Shown here piece by piece: positions 24,037 to 35,168 of a DNA stretch of 64,000 nt. The first letter of the stretch is position 1, and each line of letters starts with the position of its first letter. The DNA is from Leptospira soteropolitanensis (lineage in GTDB: Bacteria; Spirochaetota; Leptospiria; Leptospirales; Leptospiraceae), in the NCBI RefSeq assembly GCF_026151655.1, contig NZ_JAMQPN010000004.1, forward strand, positions 186,001 through 250,000, read 5' to 3'. The notes under the pieces were generated by a model. That model had not been told where the DNA came from and ran no database searches. It saw only the letters and a program-made list of their open reading frames with translations. A program made the translations under genes and the position numbers.

Positions 24037-25983
24037 ATGAAATACCGAACTGTTGGAATTTTTGCACATATCGATTCGGGTAAAACGACTCTCACCGAAA
24101 GAATTTTGTTTGAGGCTGGAAAAATTTCGGCAGTAGGTTCCATTGAAGATGGAAATACTGAATCGGATTCTTTACAGGAAGAAATCGAACGAGGGATCTC
24201 CATTCGTACCACTTTTCATTCGATCCCTTGGAACACTCAGTTTGGGGAGTTCCAAATCGAACTCGTAGACACTCCCGGCCATATCGATTTTCGAAACCAA
24301 GTCACAGACCTTTTGCCCGCAATGGAGTCTGCCATCGTTGTCTTGGAAGCGGGCACTGTGGTCCAGTCCCAGGCGCGTCTTGTGATCGAAGAACTGCGGA
24401 AGGCAAATGTTCCGATGATTTTTTTCATCAATAAACTAGACCGCTTTGATGAAGATTATTTGGATACATTGGTCTCCCTGGAAGAAATTCTTGGAGGGGC
24501 CCCGGTATCCCTTTTTCAAAAAGATCCAGAGGGAAAAATTGAATACTACCTGAATGCCCCCGGTCATTTTCCCAGGTCGGTAAAAGAAGAGCTTATGGCT
24601 TGGAGCGATGAGATTCTTTTATCTTCTTGGAATGATCCCTCTGGCCAAACGGATTATTCGCTGATTGGGCTACGTAGTGGTCCTCGTTTTGGGAAACTTT
24701 ATCCCGTTTATGGTGGTTCTGCCAAAACCGGAGAAGGGGTTCGGGAACTGCTTGATTTAGTTCTTTGGACAGAACCCAAAGAAATGGAAAATTTAAGTGA
24801 TTCTTCTTTCCCACTTCTGGTTCTTTCGAGACGGTCCGATCCTGAGATCGGGCGGTTTGCTGTTGTGTGTCCGACCCAAAATATACTTCTAACAGAAATT
24901 GAGTCCGTCTGGAACCAAACTAGTAAAAGGGAAATTCTGAACCAGCAAAAGCTGTTCCAAGAAAAGGGTCCAGTAGACTTTCCTTTTCAATTCTTAGATC
25001 CAGATTCGGAAGAAAATATCTCACAGTTACAAAAAGGAAAACTGGTTTTATTAAAAAATCACAAAGACTTAATCTTATTACCCGGACAAACAGTGGCCGA
25101 CTCTCTAGACGCTATTTCCGTCGAGCTTGGAAAATCTTCGGAAAGTTCCCCGAGTCCATTTTCTTTGGTCTTAGAACCGGAAGAATCTTCGGACAAAGAG
25201 TTTTGGTTATGTCGCTTAGAGGAATTGGTCTGGGAAGATCCTGGATACCAAGTCCAAAAGAAGGAAGATACCGGACAGTTGGTACTTCATGGTCGGGGCG
25301 AGCTCCATTTGGAGATCGGAATCCGAAGAGTGATGGAGAGAACAGAAAAAAAACTAAAAGTAAGTTCGATAAACATTGCCAAAATAGAGCTTCTAAAAAA
25401 AATGTCTCATAAGGTTGCCCTAGAGCATCGTGCCTTTGAAGATCAAAAATCAAGCGGCGCGCTCATCGCAGTCCTGGAAGATACTGCCGATTTTTCGAAG
25501 CATATTGCCTTCGAGGTAAGTCTTCCGGAAGAAGTAAAAAATTCGATAGAAACATCCTTTATGGAGGCCTGTTTACACGGGTTTTACGGAGAGGAAGTTG
25601 TAGGTCTCAAATTTCGTGTTCTCTCGTATGAGATACCAAAGGGAGATTTACAAATCACCTTAACGCTTTTGAAAGTAGCGATACTTGCGGGCGTAAAGGA
25701 ATTATTTTCTTTAAACACATATTTGGTCGGACCCCTCACGGAAGTAGAAGTGATGGTGGACGCAGACCACTTAGGTGTAGTTCTTTCTGATCTAAGTCGC
25801 AGAAACGCTAAGGTGGTCTCCATCCTAGAGGCTGTGGCAGGGAAGAGTCACTTAAAAGCCAATGCACCGGCCCAAAACCTGCTTGGCTTTTCAGGGGCTC
25901 TTAGAAACATGACCAAAGGCATCGGCATTTCTTGGGAAAGGACTGCTTTTACCTATGAATTTCATGCAGTTTTAAAGGAGTAA
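24037..25983 (+). CDS. EF-G-like translational GTPase (divergent, fusA position)
   Basis: 648 residues, about 50 shorter than canonical EF-G. G1 is AHIDSGKTT (residues 10-18), switch I is ERGISI (51-56), G3 is DTPGH (78-82) and G4 is NKLD (132-135). HGRGELHLEIGIRRV marks domain III. Domain IV is shortened: the usual glycine/tyrosine-rich tip loop (GxGQYGxV) is replaced by a short QKSSGALIAVLE segment. The G domain resembles the TetM-like branch of EF-G as much as FusA. It sits between rpsG and tuf where fusA normally lies. ATG 24037 has no Shine-Dalgarno sequence. It may be a ribosome-rescue, recycling or protection factor rather than the main translocase. Confidence 0.8.
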   Translation: MKYRTVGIFAHIDSGKTTLTERILFEAGKISAVGSIEDGNTESDSLQEEIERGISIRTTFHSIPWNTQFGEFQIELVDTPGHIDFRNQVTDLLPAMESAIVVLEAGTVVQSQARLVIEELRKANVPMIFFINKLDRFDEDYLDTLVSLEEILGGAPVSLFQKDPEGKIEYYLNAPGHFPRSVKEELMAWSDEILLSSWNDPSGQTDYSLIGLRSGPRFGKLYPVYGGSAKTGEGVRELLDLVLWTEPKEMENLSDSSFPLLVLSRRSDPEIGRFAVVCPTQNILLTEIESVWNQTSKREILNQQKLFQEKGPVDFPFQFLDPDSEENISQLQKGKLVLLKNHKDLILLPGQTVADSLDAISVELGKSSESSPSPFSLVLEPEESSDKEFWLCRLEELVWEDPGYQVQKKEDTGQLVLHGRGELHLEIGIRRVMERTEKKLKVSSINIAKIELLKKMSHKVALEHRAFEDQKSSGALIAVLEDTADFSKHIAFEVSLPEEVKNSIETSFMEACLHGFYGEEVVGLKFRVLSYEIPKGDLQITLTLLKVAILAGVKELFSLNTYLVGPLTEVEVMVDADHLGVVLSDLSRRNAKVVSILEAVAGKSHLKANAPAQNLLGFSGALRNMTKGIGISWERTAFTYEFHAVLKE

Positions 25984-26032
25984 AGAACCGAGGATCGGGT
26001 CTTGCACCACGATTGAGGAGTAGATTCTAACA

Positions 26033-27238
26033 ATGGCTAAAGAAAAATTTGACCGTTCAAAACCACACTTAAACATCGGAACAATTGGTCACGTTGACCA
26101 CGGTAAGACAACCCTAACAGCAGCAATTACAACAACGCTTGCGAAGTTAGTTGGTGGAAAAAACAAAGCGATTGCTTACGACCAAATCGACAACGCGCCC
26201 GAAGAAAAGGCTCGTGGGATTACTATTGCAACGTCTCACCAGGAGTATGAAACTCCAAACCGTCACTACGCACACGTAGATTGCCCGGGACACGCGGACT
26301 ATGTTAAAAACATGATTACTGGTGCTGCTCAGATGGATGCTGCGATTCTCGTAGTTTCTGCAACTGACGGTGCTATGCCACAAACAAAAGAACACATCCT
26401 TCTTGCTCGCCAAGTAGGGGTTCCTTACATCGTGGTTTACCTCAACAAAGCTGACATGCTCGCTGCAGATGAAAGAGACGATATGGTTGAGATGGTTAAA
26501 GAGGAAATCAAAGACCTCCTTAACAAATACAACTTTCCAGGTGATAAAACACCTTTCATCTCTGGATCTGCATTGAAAGCACTAGAAGGTGAAGATTCTG
26601 ACCTAGGAATGAAATCCATTCTTAAACTTATGGAAGCAGTGGATACTTACGTTCCAAACCCTACACGTATTACTGATAAGCCTTTCCTTATGCCAGTTGA
26701 GGACGTATTCTCAATTACTGGTCGTGGAACTGTTGCTACTGGTCGTGTGGAGCAAGGTGTTCTTAAGATCAACGACGAAATCGAAATCGTTGGTATCCGT
26801 GATACATCTAAATCAGTTGTTACTGGTATTGAGATGTTCCGTAAACTACTCGATCAAGCAGAAGCTGGAGACAACATTGGTGCTCTTCTTCGCGGAACTA
26901 AAAAAGAAGACATCGAAAGAGGTCAAGTTCTTGCGAAACCAGGAACAATCACTCCACACAGAAAATTTAAAGCGGAAGTTTACGTTCTTACTAAAGACGA
27001 AGGTGGACGTCATACTCCATTCTTTAACAACTACCGTCCTCAGTTCTACTTCAGAACTACAGACATCACTGGTGTTTGTAACCTTCCTGGTGGAATGGAG
27101 ATGGTTATGCCGGGAGATAACGTTACGATGTCAATCGAGCTTATCCACCCAATTGCTATGGACCAAGGTTTGAAATTTGCTATCCGTGAGGGTGGACGAA
27201 CTATCGGTTCTGGTGTTGTTGCGGAGATCGTTGAGTAA
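26033..27238 (+). CDS. tuf: Elongation factor Tu
   Basis: 401 residues with [30 protein letters not shown] and NKADM GTPase motifs, followed by domains II and III ending [10 protein letters not shown]. It delivers aminoacyl-tRNA to the ribosome. A strong GAGGAG Shine-Dalgarno sequence precedes ATG 26033, in contrast to the EF-G-like gene 49 bp upstream. It is 5 bp from rpsJ. This is the only tuf copy in the window. Confidence 0.98.
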   Translation: MAKEKFDRSKPHLNIGTIGHVDHGKTTLTAAITTTLAKLVGGKNKAIAYDQIDNAPEEKARGITIATSHQEYETPNRHYAHVDCPGHADYVKNMITGAAQMDAAILVVSATDGAMPQTKEHILLARQVGVPYIVVYLNKADMLAADERDDMVEMVKEEIKDLLNKYNFPGDKTPFISGSALKALEGEDSDLGMKSILKLMEAVDTYVPNPTRITDKPFLMPVEDVFSITGRGTVATGRVEQGVLKINDEIEIVGIRDTSKSVVTGIEMFRKLLDQAEAGDNIGALLRGTKKEDIERGQVLAKPGTITPHRKFKAEVYVLTKDEGGRHTPFFNNYRPQFYFRTTDITGVCNLPGGMEMVMPGDNVTMSIELIHPIAMDQGLKFAIREGGRTIGSGVVAEIVE

Positions 27239-27243
27239 TCGCA

Positions 27244-27552
27244 ATGGCTGGACAAAGAATTCGCGTTAAGTTAAAAGCTTTCGATCATCGGTTGATTGAC
27301 CAATCAACCTTTGAAATCGTTGCGACTGCGAAGAGGACCGGAGCTACTGTCTCCGGTCCAATCCCGCTTCCAACGAAAAAAGAAATCTACACGGTATTAC
27401 GTTCTCCGCACGTGAATAAAAAAGCTAGAGAACAATTTGAAATGAGAACTCACAAGAGACTCATCGATATTTTAAATACGAATGAAGATACGGTAGAAGC
27501 CCTGATGAAGCTTCAACTCCCTGCAGGAGTTTCCGTAGATATTAAATCCTAA
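27244..27552 (+). CDS. rpsJ: Ribosomal protein S10
   Basis: 102 residues with the [11 protein letters not shown] and [19 protein letters not shown] segments. S10 (NusE) also binds NusG and NusB in antitermination. It starts 5 bp after tuf, so the S10 cluster has no separate leader or promoter region here. Confidence 0.97.
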   Translation: MAGQRIRVKLKAFDHRLIDQSTFEIVATAKRTGATVSGPIPLPTKKEIYTVLRSPHVNKKAREQFEMRTHKRLIDILNTNEDTVEALMKLQLPAGVSVDIKS

Positions 27553-27563
27553 GGATAGGATCC

Positions 27564-28187
27564 ATGGCTAAAGGTTTAATCGGCGAAAAATTGGGCATGG
27601 CCCACATATTCAATAACGAAGGTAAGATGGTTACTGTAACTGTTTTACGCGTGGGTCCTTGTTTTGTGTCCCAGGTAAAAACATCTGCAAACGATGGCTA
27701 TGAGGCTGTTCAGTTAGCATTTGGTGATGCCAAGGAAAAACACATGACGAAGGCCGAAGTGGGACACATCAAAAAAGCAAACATTGCCTCTCCTAAAAAA
27801 ACTCTGATTGAATTCAAGGGTTTTGAAGATGTTGCAGTAGGAGCAGAGGTAAAACTCGCTGATGTGTTTGCTTTAAACGACACGGTGAAAGTAACCGGAA
27901 CTTCGAAAGGAAAAGGAACACAAGGTGTTGTGAAACGCCACGGATTTGCTGGTGGTCCTGCTGGACACGGTTCCAGATTCCAGAGACACCCTGGTTCTAT
28001 TGGTTCTAATACAACTCCTGGACGCGTATTCAAGGGTTTGAAGATGGGTGGAAGAATGGGTTCTGAACAGAGCACTGTTCGAAACTTGAAAGTAGTAAAA
28101 ATTGATGCAGACGCCAACTTGGTATTTGTATCCGGTCCGGTTCCTGGAAAAGAACGCGGTATCGTTACGATAGAAAAAATCGGATAA
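27564..28187 (+). CDS. rplC: Ribosomal protein L3
   Basis: 207 residues with the extension that reaches toward the peptidyl transferase centre ([18 protein letters not shown]). Standard length. AAGGATAGGA precedes ATG 27564. Confidence 0.97.
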   Translation: MAKGLIGEKLGMAHIFNNEGKMVTVTVLRVGPCFVSQVKTSANDGYEAVQLAFGDAKEKHMTKAEVGHIKKANIASPKKTLIEFKGFEDVAVGAEVKLADVFALNDTVKVTGTSKGKGTQGVVKRHGFAGGPAGHGSRFQRHPGSIGSNTTPGRVFKGLKMGGRMGSEQSTVRNLKVVKIDADANLVFVSGPVPGKERGIVTIEKIG

Positions 28188-28202
28188 ATAGATAGGTAGA
28201 AC

Positions 28203-28838
28203 ATGAAAGCGCGTAAATACAATAAAGAAGGCGTATTCGTAAGCGAAGTTGAACTTCCGGCAGAATTATTTGCTACCGGCATTTCGCTTGGAGCCATCTA
28301 TGATGCGGTTAAAGCTGAAAATGCGAACAATAGACAAGGAACACATTCTACTAAGGATCGTTCCGAAGTTCGCGGTGGGGGAATCAAACCTTGGGCTCAA
28401 AAGGGAACTGGTCGTGCAAGACAAGGATCCATCAGAGCGCCTCATTTCGTTGGTGGTGGTATCATTCATGGACCAAAACCAAGAGATTATTCCTCTAACT
28501 TGTCACGCAGCGTAAAGAAAAAGGCTGTTCTCTCCATCCTTAACAAAAAGGCAGAAGAAAACAGAATCGCGATCATAGAAGACGTAGAACCTTCTTCTTA
28601 CTCTACAAAGTCCATCTACAATATTTTGAAGAACATGGAAATTGCAGAGAAGGGTAACGTGGGTTTTGTGGTAGCTGGTGAAAACCAATTCCTCAAAAAA
28701 TCCACTCGCAATATAGAGAACCTCAAATATGTGAACAGCAAACGAGTCGTTTGCCGAGACATCCTCTATAATAACAATTTAGTAATCTCTGAAAGCGCTT
28801 TAAAAGAGCTTCAGGCTCAGTATTCTAAGAAAGGATAA
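28203..28838 (+). CDS. rplD: Ribosomal protein L4
   Basis: 211 residues with the exit-tunnel loop [19 protein letters not shown] (about residues 58-76). It lines the nascent-chain tunnel. It also represses the S10 operon in gamma-proteobacteria, but no equivalent leader is visible upstream of rpsJ here. Confidence 0.97.
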   Translation: MKARKYNKEGVFVSEVELPAELFATGISLGAIYDAVKAENANNRQGTHSTKDRSEVRGGGIKPWAQKGTGRARQGSIRAPHFVGGGIIHGPKPRDYSSNLSRSVKKKAVLSILNKKAEENRIAIIEDVEPSSYSTKSIYNILKNMEIAEKGNVGFVVAGENQFLKKSTRNIENLKYVNSKRVVCRDILYNNNLVISESALKELQAQYSKKG

Positions 28839-28842
28839 GACA

Positions 28843-29148
28843 GTGAACCTAGAGAATGTAATCTTATCACCAGTTGTTACAGAAAAGTCGCAAGACCTTC
28901 AAACAATTGGAGAACGTATGGGAAAAAGAACTGTCAAGTATACGTTCAAAGTCCACCCGGATGCGAACAAAACTTTGATCAAACAAGCCCTGAAACAAAT
29001 GTATAACGTAGTTCCAACAAATGTAAACGTAGCCGTTTACCGTGGGAAAATGAAACGTTTTAGAAACATGCCGTCTCCAAGACCTCACTACAAAAAAGCT
29101 GTAGTGACCTTTGCTGACGGAGCAAATTTGGATTTTGCTAAGGTTTAA
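28843..29148 (+). CDS. rplW: Ribosomal protein L23
   Basis: 101 residues starting at GTG 28843, 4 bp after rplD. It has the typical LSPVVTEKS start and a conserved [12 protein letters not shown] segment. It lies at the tunnel exit and docks trigger factor and SRP. Confidence 0.96.
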   Translation: MNLENVILSPVVTEKSQDLQTIGERMGKRTVKYTFKVHPDANKTLIKQALKQMYNVVPTNVNVAVYRGKMKRFRNMPSPRPHYKKAVVTFADGANLDFAKV

Positions 29149-29150
29149 TT

Positions 29151-29987
29151 ATGGGAATTAGAAAACTTAAACCCACAACACAGTCCAGCCGATATTATTC
29201 GGTTTTGGATTTCAAAGAAATCACAGAAGTGGTTCCTTATAAGCCTCTCACTGCCAATTTTTCTTATAAAGCTGGACGTGACAATAAGGGACGTATTGCT
29301 GTTAGACGCAAAGGTGGACGTAACAAAAGAAAGTTCCGGATCATCGATTTCAAACGTAATAAATTTGGAATCCCTGCGACTGTAAAAACAATCGAGTATG
29401 ATCCAAACCGTTCTGCTTTTATTGCTCTGGTCTGCTATGCAGATGGAGAATACCGATATATTTTAGCTCCTAACGGATTAAAAGTGGGAGACAAAATTGA
29501 ATCTGGTGCTAATGCAGAAATCAAACTTGGGAACACACTTCCTTTAGATAAAATCCCTGCAGGAACAAACGTTCACAACATTGAACTACATATCGGAAAA
29601 GGCGGTCAAATCGCACGCACAGCAGGATCTTTTGCTGTGATCTCCGCAAAAGATGGTGACTATGTATCTCTAAAACTACCTTCTTCGGAAATCCGAAAAG
29701 TGCGTAAAGAGTGTCTAGCAACGATCGGAGAACTTTCCAACAAAGACCACAACTTAGTGATCATTGGAAAAGCGGGACGTAACCGTTGGTTAGGAAAAAG
29801 ACCGAAAGTAAGAGGGGTCGTTATGAACCCTGTGGACCACCCACTCGGTGGTGGTGAAGGTAGAACTTCCGGAGGTCGTCACCCTGTGACTCCTTGGGGT
29901 AAACCTACGAAAGGATTTAAAACACGTAAGACTAGACCGTCTGACCGTTTTATTGTCCAAAGACGTAAGAAAAACAGGAATAGGTAG
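29151..29987 (+). CDS. rplB: Ribosomal protein L2
   Basis: 278 residues. The C-terminal [19 protein letters not shown] and [16 protein letters not shown] segments (with the conserved His near the peptidyl transferase centre) are intact. It starts 2 bp after the rplW stop. Confidence 0.98.
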   Translation: MGIRKLKPTTQSSRYYSVLDFKEITEVVPYKPLTANFSYKAGRDNKGRIAVRRKGGRNKRKFRIIDFKRNKFGIPATVKTIEYDPNRSAFIALVCYADGEYRYILAPNGLKVGDKIESGANAEIKLGNTLPLDKIPAGTNVHNIELHIGKGGQIARTAGSFAVISAKDGDYVSLKLPSSEIRKVRKECLATIGELSNKDHNLVIIGKAGRNRWLGKRPKVRGVVMNPVDHPLGGGEGRTSGGRHPVTPWGKPTKGFKTRKTRPSDRFIVQRRKKNRNR

Positions 29988-30000
29988 GATCTAGATACTC

Positions 30001-30279
30001 ATGGCTAGAAGCTTAAAAAAAGGTCCGTTCATCGACGACCACCTCATGAAAAAAATTACCAAGTTAAACTCTGAAGGGAAAAAAACTCCCTTCAAGTCTT
30101 GGTCCAGAAGAAGTACCATTTATCCAGACATGATTGGTCACACAGTCATGATTCATAATGGCAAAGCGTTTGTTCCTGTATATGTAAACGAAAACATGAT
30201 CGGTCACAAACTCGGTGAATTTGCTCCCACTAGAACCTTTAAAGGTCACGGTGGAGACAAAAAAGTAGCGAAGAAATAG
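30001..30279 (+). CDS. rpsS: Ribosomal protein S19
   Basis: 92 residues: [10 protein letters not shown] at the N terminus, and [14 protein letters not shown] and [12 protein letters not shown]. It contacts the A-site tRNA and 50S head bridges. Standard length. Confidence 0.97.
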   Translation: MARSLKKGPFIDDHLMKKITKLNSEGKKTPFKSWSRRSTIYPDMIGHTVMIHNGKAFVPVYVNENMIGHKLGEFAPTRTFKGHGGDKKVAKK

Positions 30280-30287
30280 GTAGAGTG

Positions 30288-30638
30288 ATGGAAGCAAAAG
30301 CAGTAGGAAAACACCTCAGAATTTCTGCCAGAAAAGCTCGCCTGGTTGCTGATGAAGTTCGTGGATATGATTATAAAGAAGCAATTGATATCTTGCGTTT
30401 TACAAACAAAGCCGCAAGTTCAATGATCATTAACCTTCTTAATTCGGCTGTGGCGAACGCAGTTCAAATGAATGAAAGTTTGGATCCAAGTTCACTTTAT
30501 GTAAAAAAAATCTACGTGGACGACGGACCAATCATGAAACGTTTTCGCCCAAGAGCGCGTGGTCGTGCTTCTAGGATTCGTAAACGCCTAAGCCACATCA
30601 CTGTTGTCGTATCTGAAATCGAAAAGAAGGTTAGCTAA
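30288..30638 (+). CDS. rplV: Ribosomal protein L22
   Basis: 116 residues beginning [27 protein letters not shown] 30288 is chosen over the adjoining in-frame GTG 30285 because it is better spaced from the GGTAG upstream. The tunnel beta-hairpin ([18 protein letters not shown]) is present. Confidence 0.96.
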   Translation: MEAKAVGKHLRISARKARLVADEVRGYDYKEAIDILRFTNKAASSMIINLLNSAVANAVQMNESLDPSSLYVKKIYVDDGPIMKRFRPRARGRASRIRKRLSHITVVVSEIEKKVS

Positions 30639-30641
30639 TTT

Positions 30642-31322
30642 ATGGGTCAGAAAGTAAATCCAATCGGACTACGAATCGGAATCACACGTAACTGGGATTC
30701 AGTTTGGTATTCTAAACAAGATTACATCAAAAATCTTCACGAAGATATCAAGATCCGTAGATTCCTTCAGAAGAAATTTAAAAATGCATCCGTTGTAAAA
30801 ATCGTAATCGAAAGATTCCCTGAAAAAATCAACGTAAACCTCCATACTTCTAAACCAGGTATGGTGATTGGTCAAAAAGGCCAAAACATCGAAGCGGTTA
30901 AACAAGAGCTTAAAAAATATGCTGATAAACCGATTGGGATGAACATCATCGAGGTGAAAAAACCAGAAGTCATCGCACAAGCGATTGCGGAAACGGTTGC
31001 TCTTCAAATCGAACAAAGGATGCCATTTCGTCGAGTGATGAAAGCAGAACTTCGTCGTGCGATGCGCGGTGGAGTGGAAGGTGTAAAAATCCAAATCTCC
31101 GGACGACTGAACGGAGCAGATATGGCAAGGACAGAGAAGTATATGGAAGGACGAGTTCCTCTTCATACTCTTCGTGCTAAAATCGACTTTGGATTCAAAG
31201 AAGCCCTTACCACTTTTGGTCAAATCGGTGTGAAAGTTTGGACATATACAGGTGACTACTTCCCAACCAATAAGGAAGAGACCGATGAAGATAAATACGC
31301 TGTAAAACGTAGAACTAGTTAA
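30642..31322 (+). CDS. rpsC: Ribosomal protein S3
   Basis: 226 residues with N-terminal [15 protein letters not shown], a KH domain with [14 protein letters not shown], and a C-terminal domain through [13 protein letters not shown]. It lies at the mRNA entry channel. It starts 3 bp after rplV. Confidence 0.97.
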   Translation: MGQKVNPIGLRIGITRNWDSVWYSKQDYIKNLHEDIKIRRFLQKKFKNASVVKIVIERFPEKINVNLHTSKPGMVIGQKGQNIEAVKQELKKYADKPIGMNIIEVKKPEVIAQAIAETVALQIEQRMPFRRVMKAELRRAMRGGVEGVKIQISGRLNGADMARTEKYMEGRVPLHTLRAKIDFGFKEALTTFGQIGVKVWTYTGDYFPTNKEETDEDKYAVKRRTS

Positions 31323-31344
31323 GAAGTACTAAAGAGAAACAATC

Positions 31345-31758
31345 ATGTTAGCACCTAAACGAGTAAAATTTAGAAAACGCCAAAGAGGGCGCTTAAAAGG
31401 TAAGGACGAAAGAGGTTCTTACGTTGCGTTCGGTGAGTATGGTTTAAAAGCCATTTCTTCCGGTCGTATCACTGCGCGCCAAATTGAAGCTGCAAGGATC
31501 ACCATCAACCGCCAAGTAAAACGAGGTGGAAAATTGTGGATCAGGATCTTTCCTCATCTTCCTATCACTAAAAAACCTGCTGAAACTCGTATGGGTAAAG
31601 GTAAAGGTAACCCGGAATTTTGGATTGCTGAGATCCGTCCAGGTCGTGTTCTTTTTGAGATGGCTGGTATTGATGAAGAAACTGCAAGAAAAGCACTTCA
31701 TCTTGCAGCGTTTAAACTGCCGGTAGAAACTTCATTTGTTAAGAGGAACGTTCTATGA
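31345..31758 (+). CDS. rplP: Ribosomal protein L16
   Basis: 137 residues with [16 protein letters not shown] at the N terminus and the [17 protein letters not shown] and [12 protein letters not shown] segments. It organises the A-site tRNA elbow. The last codons overlap rpmC by 4 bp (ATGA). Confidence 0.97.
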   Translation: MLAPKRVKFRKRQRGRLKGKDERGSYVAFGEYGLKAISSGRITARQIEAARITINRQVKRGGKLWIRIFPHLPITKKPAETRMGKGKGNPEFWIAEIRPGRVLFEMAGIDEETARKALHLAAFKLPVETSFVKRNVL

Positions 31759-32027
31759 AAGACGATTTTAAATCACTTTCTCCAGAAGATTTGAAGAAAG
31801 AAATTCTTTCCTCTTCCGAAGAAGTAAGAAAAGCAAGATTCCAATTTGGTGTCACAAGATCTCTTGAGAATCCAAAGGTTATCCGCAATCATAAAAAGAG
31901 AATTGCCCAAGCGTTAACTGTCCTTCGTGAGAAGGAATTGGCAGCAAAAGGTAAACTCAAACAAATCGCACCGAAAGCTGGTTCGGCTCCTAAAGCTGCT
32001 AAAACAAGCAAAGGTAAGAAGAAGTAG
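31755..32027 (+). CDS. rpmC: Ribosomal protein L29 with Lys/Ala-rich C-terminal extension
   Basis: 90 residues, against about 65 in most bacteria. The helical hairpin core ([40 protein letters not shown]) is followed by about 25 residues rich in Lys and Ala. It sits at the tunnel exit next to L23. The start overlaps the rplP stop. Confidence 0.95.
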   Translation: MKDDFKSLSPEDLKKEILSSSEEVRKARFQFGVTRSLENPKVIRNHKKRIAQALTVLREKELAAKGKLKQIAPKAGSAPKAAKTSKGKKK

Positions 32028-32030
32028 GTT

Positions 32031-32300
32031 ATGGAAGATAAAAACTCTAAAAAGTCTTTAACCATTCAGGGTGTAGTTGTGAGTGATGCTATGGAAAAAA
32101 CTGTAGTGATCGAAATCATCACAAGAAAAGTGCACCCACGGTTTAAGAAGATTATGACCAGAACTTCTCGTGTGAAAATTCACGATGAGAAGAACGAGTG
32201 TCAAGTTGGTGATCGAGTCATCGCTGTGGAAACAAGACCACTTTCTAAGCAGAAACACCATAAACTTGTAAAGGTAATTGAGAAGGCGAAATTAGTATGA
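32031..32300 (+). CDS. rpsQ: Ribosomal protein S17
   Basis: 89 residues: [16 protein letters not shown] and [21 protein letters not shown], the standard OB-fold 16S-binding protein. The stop overlaps the rplN start (ATGA at 32297-32300). Confidence 0.97.
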   Translation: MEDKNSKKSLTIQGVVVSDAMEKTVVIEIITRKVHPRFKKIMTRTSRVKIHDEKNECQVGDRVIAVETRPLSKQKHHKLVKVIEKAKLV

Positions 32301-32689
32301 TCCAACAAGAAACTATTTTACAAGTAGCCGATAACTCGGGTGTGAAAAAAGTCATGTGCGTAAAAGTGCTTGGCGGTTCCAAAAAACGCTACGCAACGCT
32401 TGGTGACGAAATCATCGTCGCTGTAAAAGAAGCACAACCTGCATACGGTCTTCGTGACGGGCAAGGTAAAAAAGTGCATAACAAGGCGGTTCAAAGAGCT
32501 GTTGTTGTGAGAACGAAAAAAGAAGTCCGTCGTCCCGATGGAACTTACATTCGTTTCGATGACAATGCTGTTGCCATCATTGATGACAAAGGAAATCCAA
32601 AAGGAACCAGGATCTTCGGACCTGTTGCCCGTGAACTTCGCGATAAAAAATACATGAAAATTATATCTCTCGCTCCGGAGGTTCTCTAG
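32297..32689 (+). CDS. rplN: Ribosomal protein L14
   Basis: 130 residues with [27 protein letters not shown] at the N terminus and the C-terminal [23 protein letters not shown]. It is slightly longer than the usual 122 because of an internal charged loop. It forms bridges with the 30S subunit. Confidence 0.97.
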   Translation: MIQQETILQVADNSGVKKVMCVKVLGGSKKRYATLGDEIIVAVKEAQPAYGLRDGQGKKVHNKAVQRAVVVRTKKEVRRPDGTYIRFDDNAVAIIDDKGNPKGTRIFGPVARELRDKKYMKIISLAPEVL

Positions 32690-32690
32690 A

Positions 32691-33074
32691 ATGGCAGCTA
32701 AATTAGCATATAGAGGCTCCGAGCCCACTAAATTCAAAAAAACGAAAATCAAAAAGGACGATGAAGTTCTTGTGATTTCCGGAAAAGAAAAAGGAAAAAA
32801 AGGGAAAGTTCTAGCTATCGACAAACGCAAAGACCGCGTTTATATCGAAGGTGTGAATAAAAGAAAAAGATTTGTTCGCCCAACCCAAGAGAACCCTGGA
32901 GGCGGAGCGATCGAAATCGAATTCCCAATCCATATTTCCAATGTGATGTTTCACGACGCAAAAGCAGAGAACAAAGCGAAGCCAAAGAAGAAAATTAAGG
33001 CTGTACGTTTGGGCTTTGCCAAGAAGGATGGTAAATCCGTACGAGTGACTCGACCTGAAGGGAAAGAAGTATAG
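32691..33074 (+). CDS. rplX: Ribosomal protein L24
   Basis: 127 residues. The KOW domain ([18 protein letters not shown]) follows an N-terminal extension of about 22 residues rich in Lys. A Lys-rich insert ([10 protein letters not shown]) precedes the C terminus. It initiates 50S assembly. It starts one base after the rplN stop. Confidence 0.95.
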   Translation: MAAKLAYRGSEPTKFKKTKIKKDDEVLVISGKEKGKKGKVLAIDKRKDRVYIEGVNKRKRFVRPTQENPGGGAIEIEFPIHISNVMFHDAKAENKAKPKKKIKAVRLGFAKKDGKSVRVTRPEGKEV

Positions 33075-33076
33075 TT

Positions 33077-33628
33077 ATGGTACCTAGGCTTAAATCAAAA
33101 TACGAGAAGGAAATTCGTCCAACGCTCCAAAAGTCACTCGGCTTTCAAAGTGTGATGCGAGTTCCCAAACTAGAAAAAATCGTGATCAACGTTGGTATGG
33201 GTGAAGCCCACACAAACCCAAAAGCGATGGAAGCTTGTTTGGTAGAAATTGGCCAAATCACAGGCCAAAGACCGGTGAAAACATTCGCTAAGAAGTCCAT
33301 TGCGGGCTTCAAAGTGAGAGAGGGAATGGTGCTTGGTTGCAAAGTTACCCTACGTGGTCATCATATGTATGAGTTCCTTGACAGATTCATTAACGTGGCT
33401 CTTCCACGGGTTCGTGACTTTCGTGGTGTAAATCCCAAAGGTTTCGACGGTCGAGGAAATTACAACCTGTCCGTAAAAGAACAGATCATCTTCCCTGAGA
33501 TTCACTTTGATAAAATCAATACTATCTACGGGATCAATATCACTTTCGTAACGAACACGGAAGTGGACAAAGAAGCGTTCGAATTATTCCAAGCCTTCGG
33601 TATGCCTTACCGAACGGCAGGTAAGTAG
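33077..33628 (+). CDS. rplE: Ribosomal protein L5
   Basis: 183 residues, standard, with [26 protein letters not shown] and the C-terminal [17 protein letters not shown]. It binds 5S rRNA with L18. Confidence 0.97.
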   Translation: MVPRLKSKYEKEIRPTLQKSLGFQSVMRVPKLEKIVINVGMGEAHTNPKAMEACLVEIGQITGQRPVKTFAKKSIAGFKVREGMVLGCKVTLRGHHMYEFLDRFINVALPRVRDFRGVNPKGFDGRGNYNLSVKEQIIFPEIHFDKINTIYGINITFVTNTEVDKEAFELFQAFGMPYRTAGK

Positions 33629-33638
33629 GAGATTATTC

Positions 33639-33824
33639 ATGGCGAAAAAATCAATGATGGAACGCCACGCCAAAGAGCAAAAATTCAAAGTGAGAGAGTA
33701 CAATCGTTGCCCTCTTTGTGGTCGATCACGCGCTTATTTGCGCCGCTTTGATATGTGTCGTCTTTGCTTCCGGGACCTTGCTAGCAAGGCTCAGATCCCC
33801 GGTGTGAAAAAGTCCTCCTGGTAA
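33639..33824 (+). CDS. rpsN: Ribosomal protein S14, zinc-binding (C+) type
   Basis: 61 residues. [20 protein letters not shown] supplies the CxxC-x12-CxxC zinc ribbon. This is the short C+ form rather than the 100-residue E. coli form. AGGAG upstream. Confidence 0.97.
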   Translation: MAKKSMMERHAKEQKFKVREYNRCPLCGRSRAYLRRFDMCRLCFRDLASKAQIPGVKKSSW

Positions 33825-33840
33825 TTAGGTTAAGGTAAGT

Positions 33841-34239
33841 ATGAGTCTTTCAGATCCAATAGCAGATATGCTAACAAGAATCAGAAACGCACAACAAGCT
33901 AAACATGAGCTTTGTGTGATTCCTGGTAGCAAAATCAAAAAGTCCATCCTAGATCTTCTTAAAGAAGAAGGTTTTGTTGATGATGTTCAAACAGTAAAAA
34001 ACGGAAGTTTTGATGACTTCCAAGTGAAATTAAAATACGACACGGAAAAGAAGCCGGTAATTCGTATGATCGAGAGAGTATCTACTCCTGGTCGTCGAGT
34101 ATACATCCAATCCGGAGAAATCAGACCGTTCCGAAATAACATCGGAACACTCATCCTTTCGACTTCGAAAGGTGTGATGACTGGTAAACGTGCTCGTAAA
34201 CTCAGAGTAGGAGGGGAAGTTCTCTGTAAGGTATTCTAG
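33841..34239 (+). CDS. rpsH: Ribosomal protein S8
   Basis: 132 residues: [18 protein letters not shown] at the N terminus and [18 protein letters not shown] near the C terminus. It is the central 16S binder and the translational repressor of spc in E. coli. No S8-site mimic is evident near rplE. Confidence 0.97.
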   Translation: MSLSDPIADMLTRIRNAQQAKHELCVIPGSKIKKSILDLLKEEGFVDDVQTVKNGSFDDFQVKLKYDTEKKPVIRMIERVSTPGRRVYIQSGEIRPFRNNIGTLILSTSKGVMTGKRARKLRVGGEVLCKVF

Positions 34240-34253
34240 AGAACGATAGCACC

Positions 34254-34793
34254 ATGTCTCGAGTTGGAAAAAGTATTATCAAATTGCCTGCAAAAGTAGA
34301 AGTAAAAGCAGATGCGGAAACCCTTACGATTAAGGGACCTTTAGGGGAGTTAAAAACTCCACTTTACGAAGGTGTCAGCGCCAATGTGGAAAACGGGGAA
34401 CTTGTTTTTACTCGCAAGAGTGAAGACCAAAAGACTGTGGCTTTACATGGTCTTGTTCGTTCCCTTGCGATGAACTGCGTAAAAGGTGTGACAACTGGTT
34501 GGGAGAAAAACCTAGAAATTACTGGGGTTGGTTATCGTGCACAAAAACGCGGTAAAGATCTAGTAATGGCTCTTGGATATTCCCATGAAGTTGTTTTCCC
34601 TGAACCTACTGGTATCAAAATCGATGTTGCAGATCAGCTAAAAATCAAAGTATCGGGAATTGACCGACAACTGGTTGGACAAGTTGCGGCTGACATTCGT
34701 TCTAAAAGACCTCCTGAGCCTTACAAAGGAAAAGGAATCAAATATCAGAACGAATACATCCGTAGAAAGGCCGGAAAGACCGGTAAGAAGTAG
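34254..34793 (+). CDS. rplF: Ribosomal protein L6
   Basis: 179 residues with two repeated alpha-beta domains. It begins [17 protein letters not shown] and ends with the conserved [24 protein letters not shown] segment. Confidence 0.97.
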   Translation: MSRVGKSIIKLPAKVEVKADAETLTIKGPLGELKTPLYEGVSANVENGELVFTRKSEDQKTVALHGLVRSLAMNCVKGVTTGWEKNLEITGVGYRAQKRGKDLVMALGYSHEVVFPEPTGIKIDVADQLKIKVSGIDRQLVGQVAADIRSKRPPEPYKGKGIKYQNEYIRRKAGKTGKK

Positions 34794-34799
34794 AACGTC

Positions 34800-35168
34800 A
34801 TGATCAATAAGACAGCTAAAAATATCAAAAGATTGAGAAGAGCGGAACGAGTCAGGTACAAACTCCGTTCTACCTCGGAAAGACCTCGGTTGGTTTTTAA
34901 CAAAACAAATCGTTACCTCACTGCACAGATCATTGATGATGCAAAAGGTGTAACACTTGTTTATGCAACCACTCTAGAGAAAGATTTTCCGAAACACGAA
35001 AATTCTAAGAAGAGTAAATCGGCTGCGACCGAACTCGGTAAAGTAGTCGCTGAAAAAGCGAAAAAAGCAGGGGTTTCCCAAGTGGTTCTAGACAGATCTG
35101 GAATGGTTTATCATGGAAAGATCGCTGCTTTTGCTGATTCTGCCCGCGAAGGTGGATTGGAGTTCTAA
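34800..35168 (+). CDS. rplR: Ribosomal protein L18
   Basis: 122 residues ending in [28 protein letters not shown], the 5S-rRNA binding signature. Its stop codon abuts the rpsE ATG. Confidence 0.97.
   Translation: MINKTAKNIKRLRRAERVRYKLRSTSERPRLVFNKTNRYLTAQIIDDAKGVTLVYATTLEKDFPKHENSKKSKSAATELGKVVAEKAKKAGVSQVVLDRSGMVYHGKIAAFADSAREGGLEF

Noticed and set aside
27710..28297. 195-codon minus-strand ORF opposite rplC and rplD
   Set aside because: It is an antisense shadow of strongly conserved ribosomal genes, and its start and Ser/Pro/Phe-rich composition come from codon complement.
30699..31223. 174-codon minus-strand ORF opposite rpsC
   Set aside because: Antisense shadow; its Phe/His/Ser-rich composition results from Lys/Glu codons on the other strand.
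32318..32830. 170-codon minus-strand ORF opposite rplN and rplX
   Set aside because: Antisense shadow with no ribosome site and no recognisable motif.
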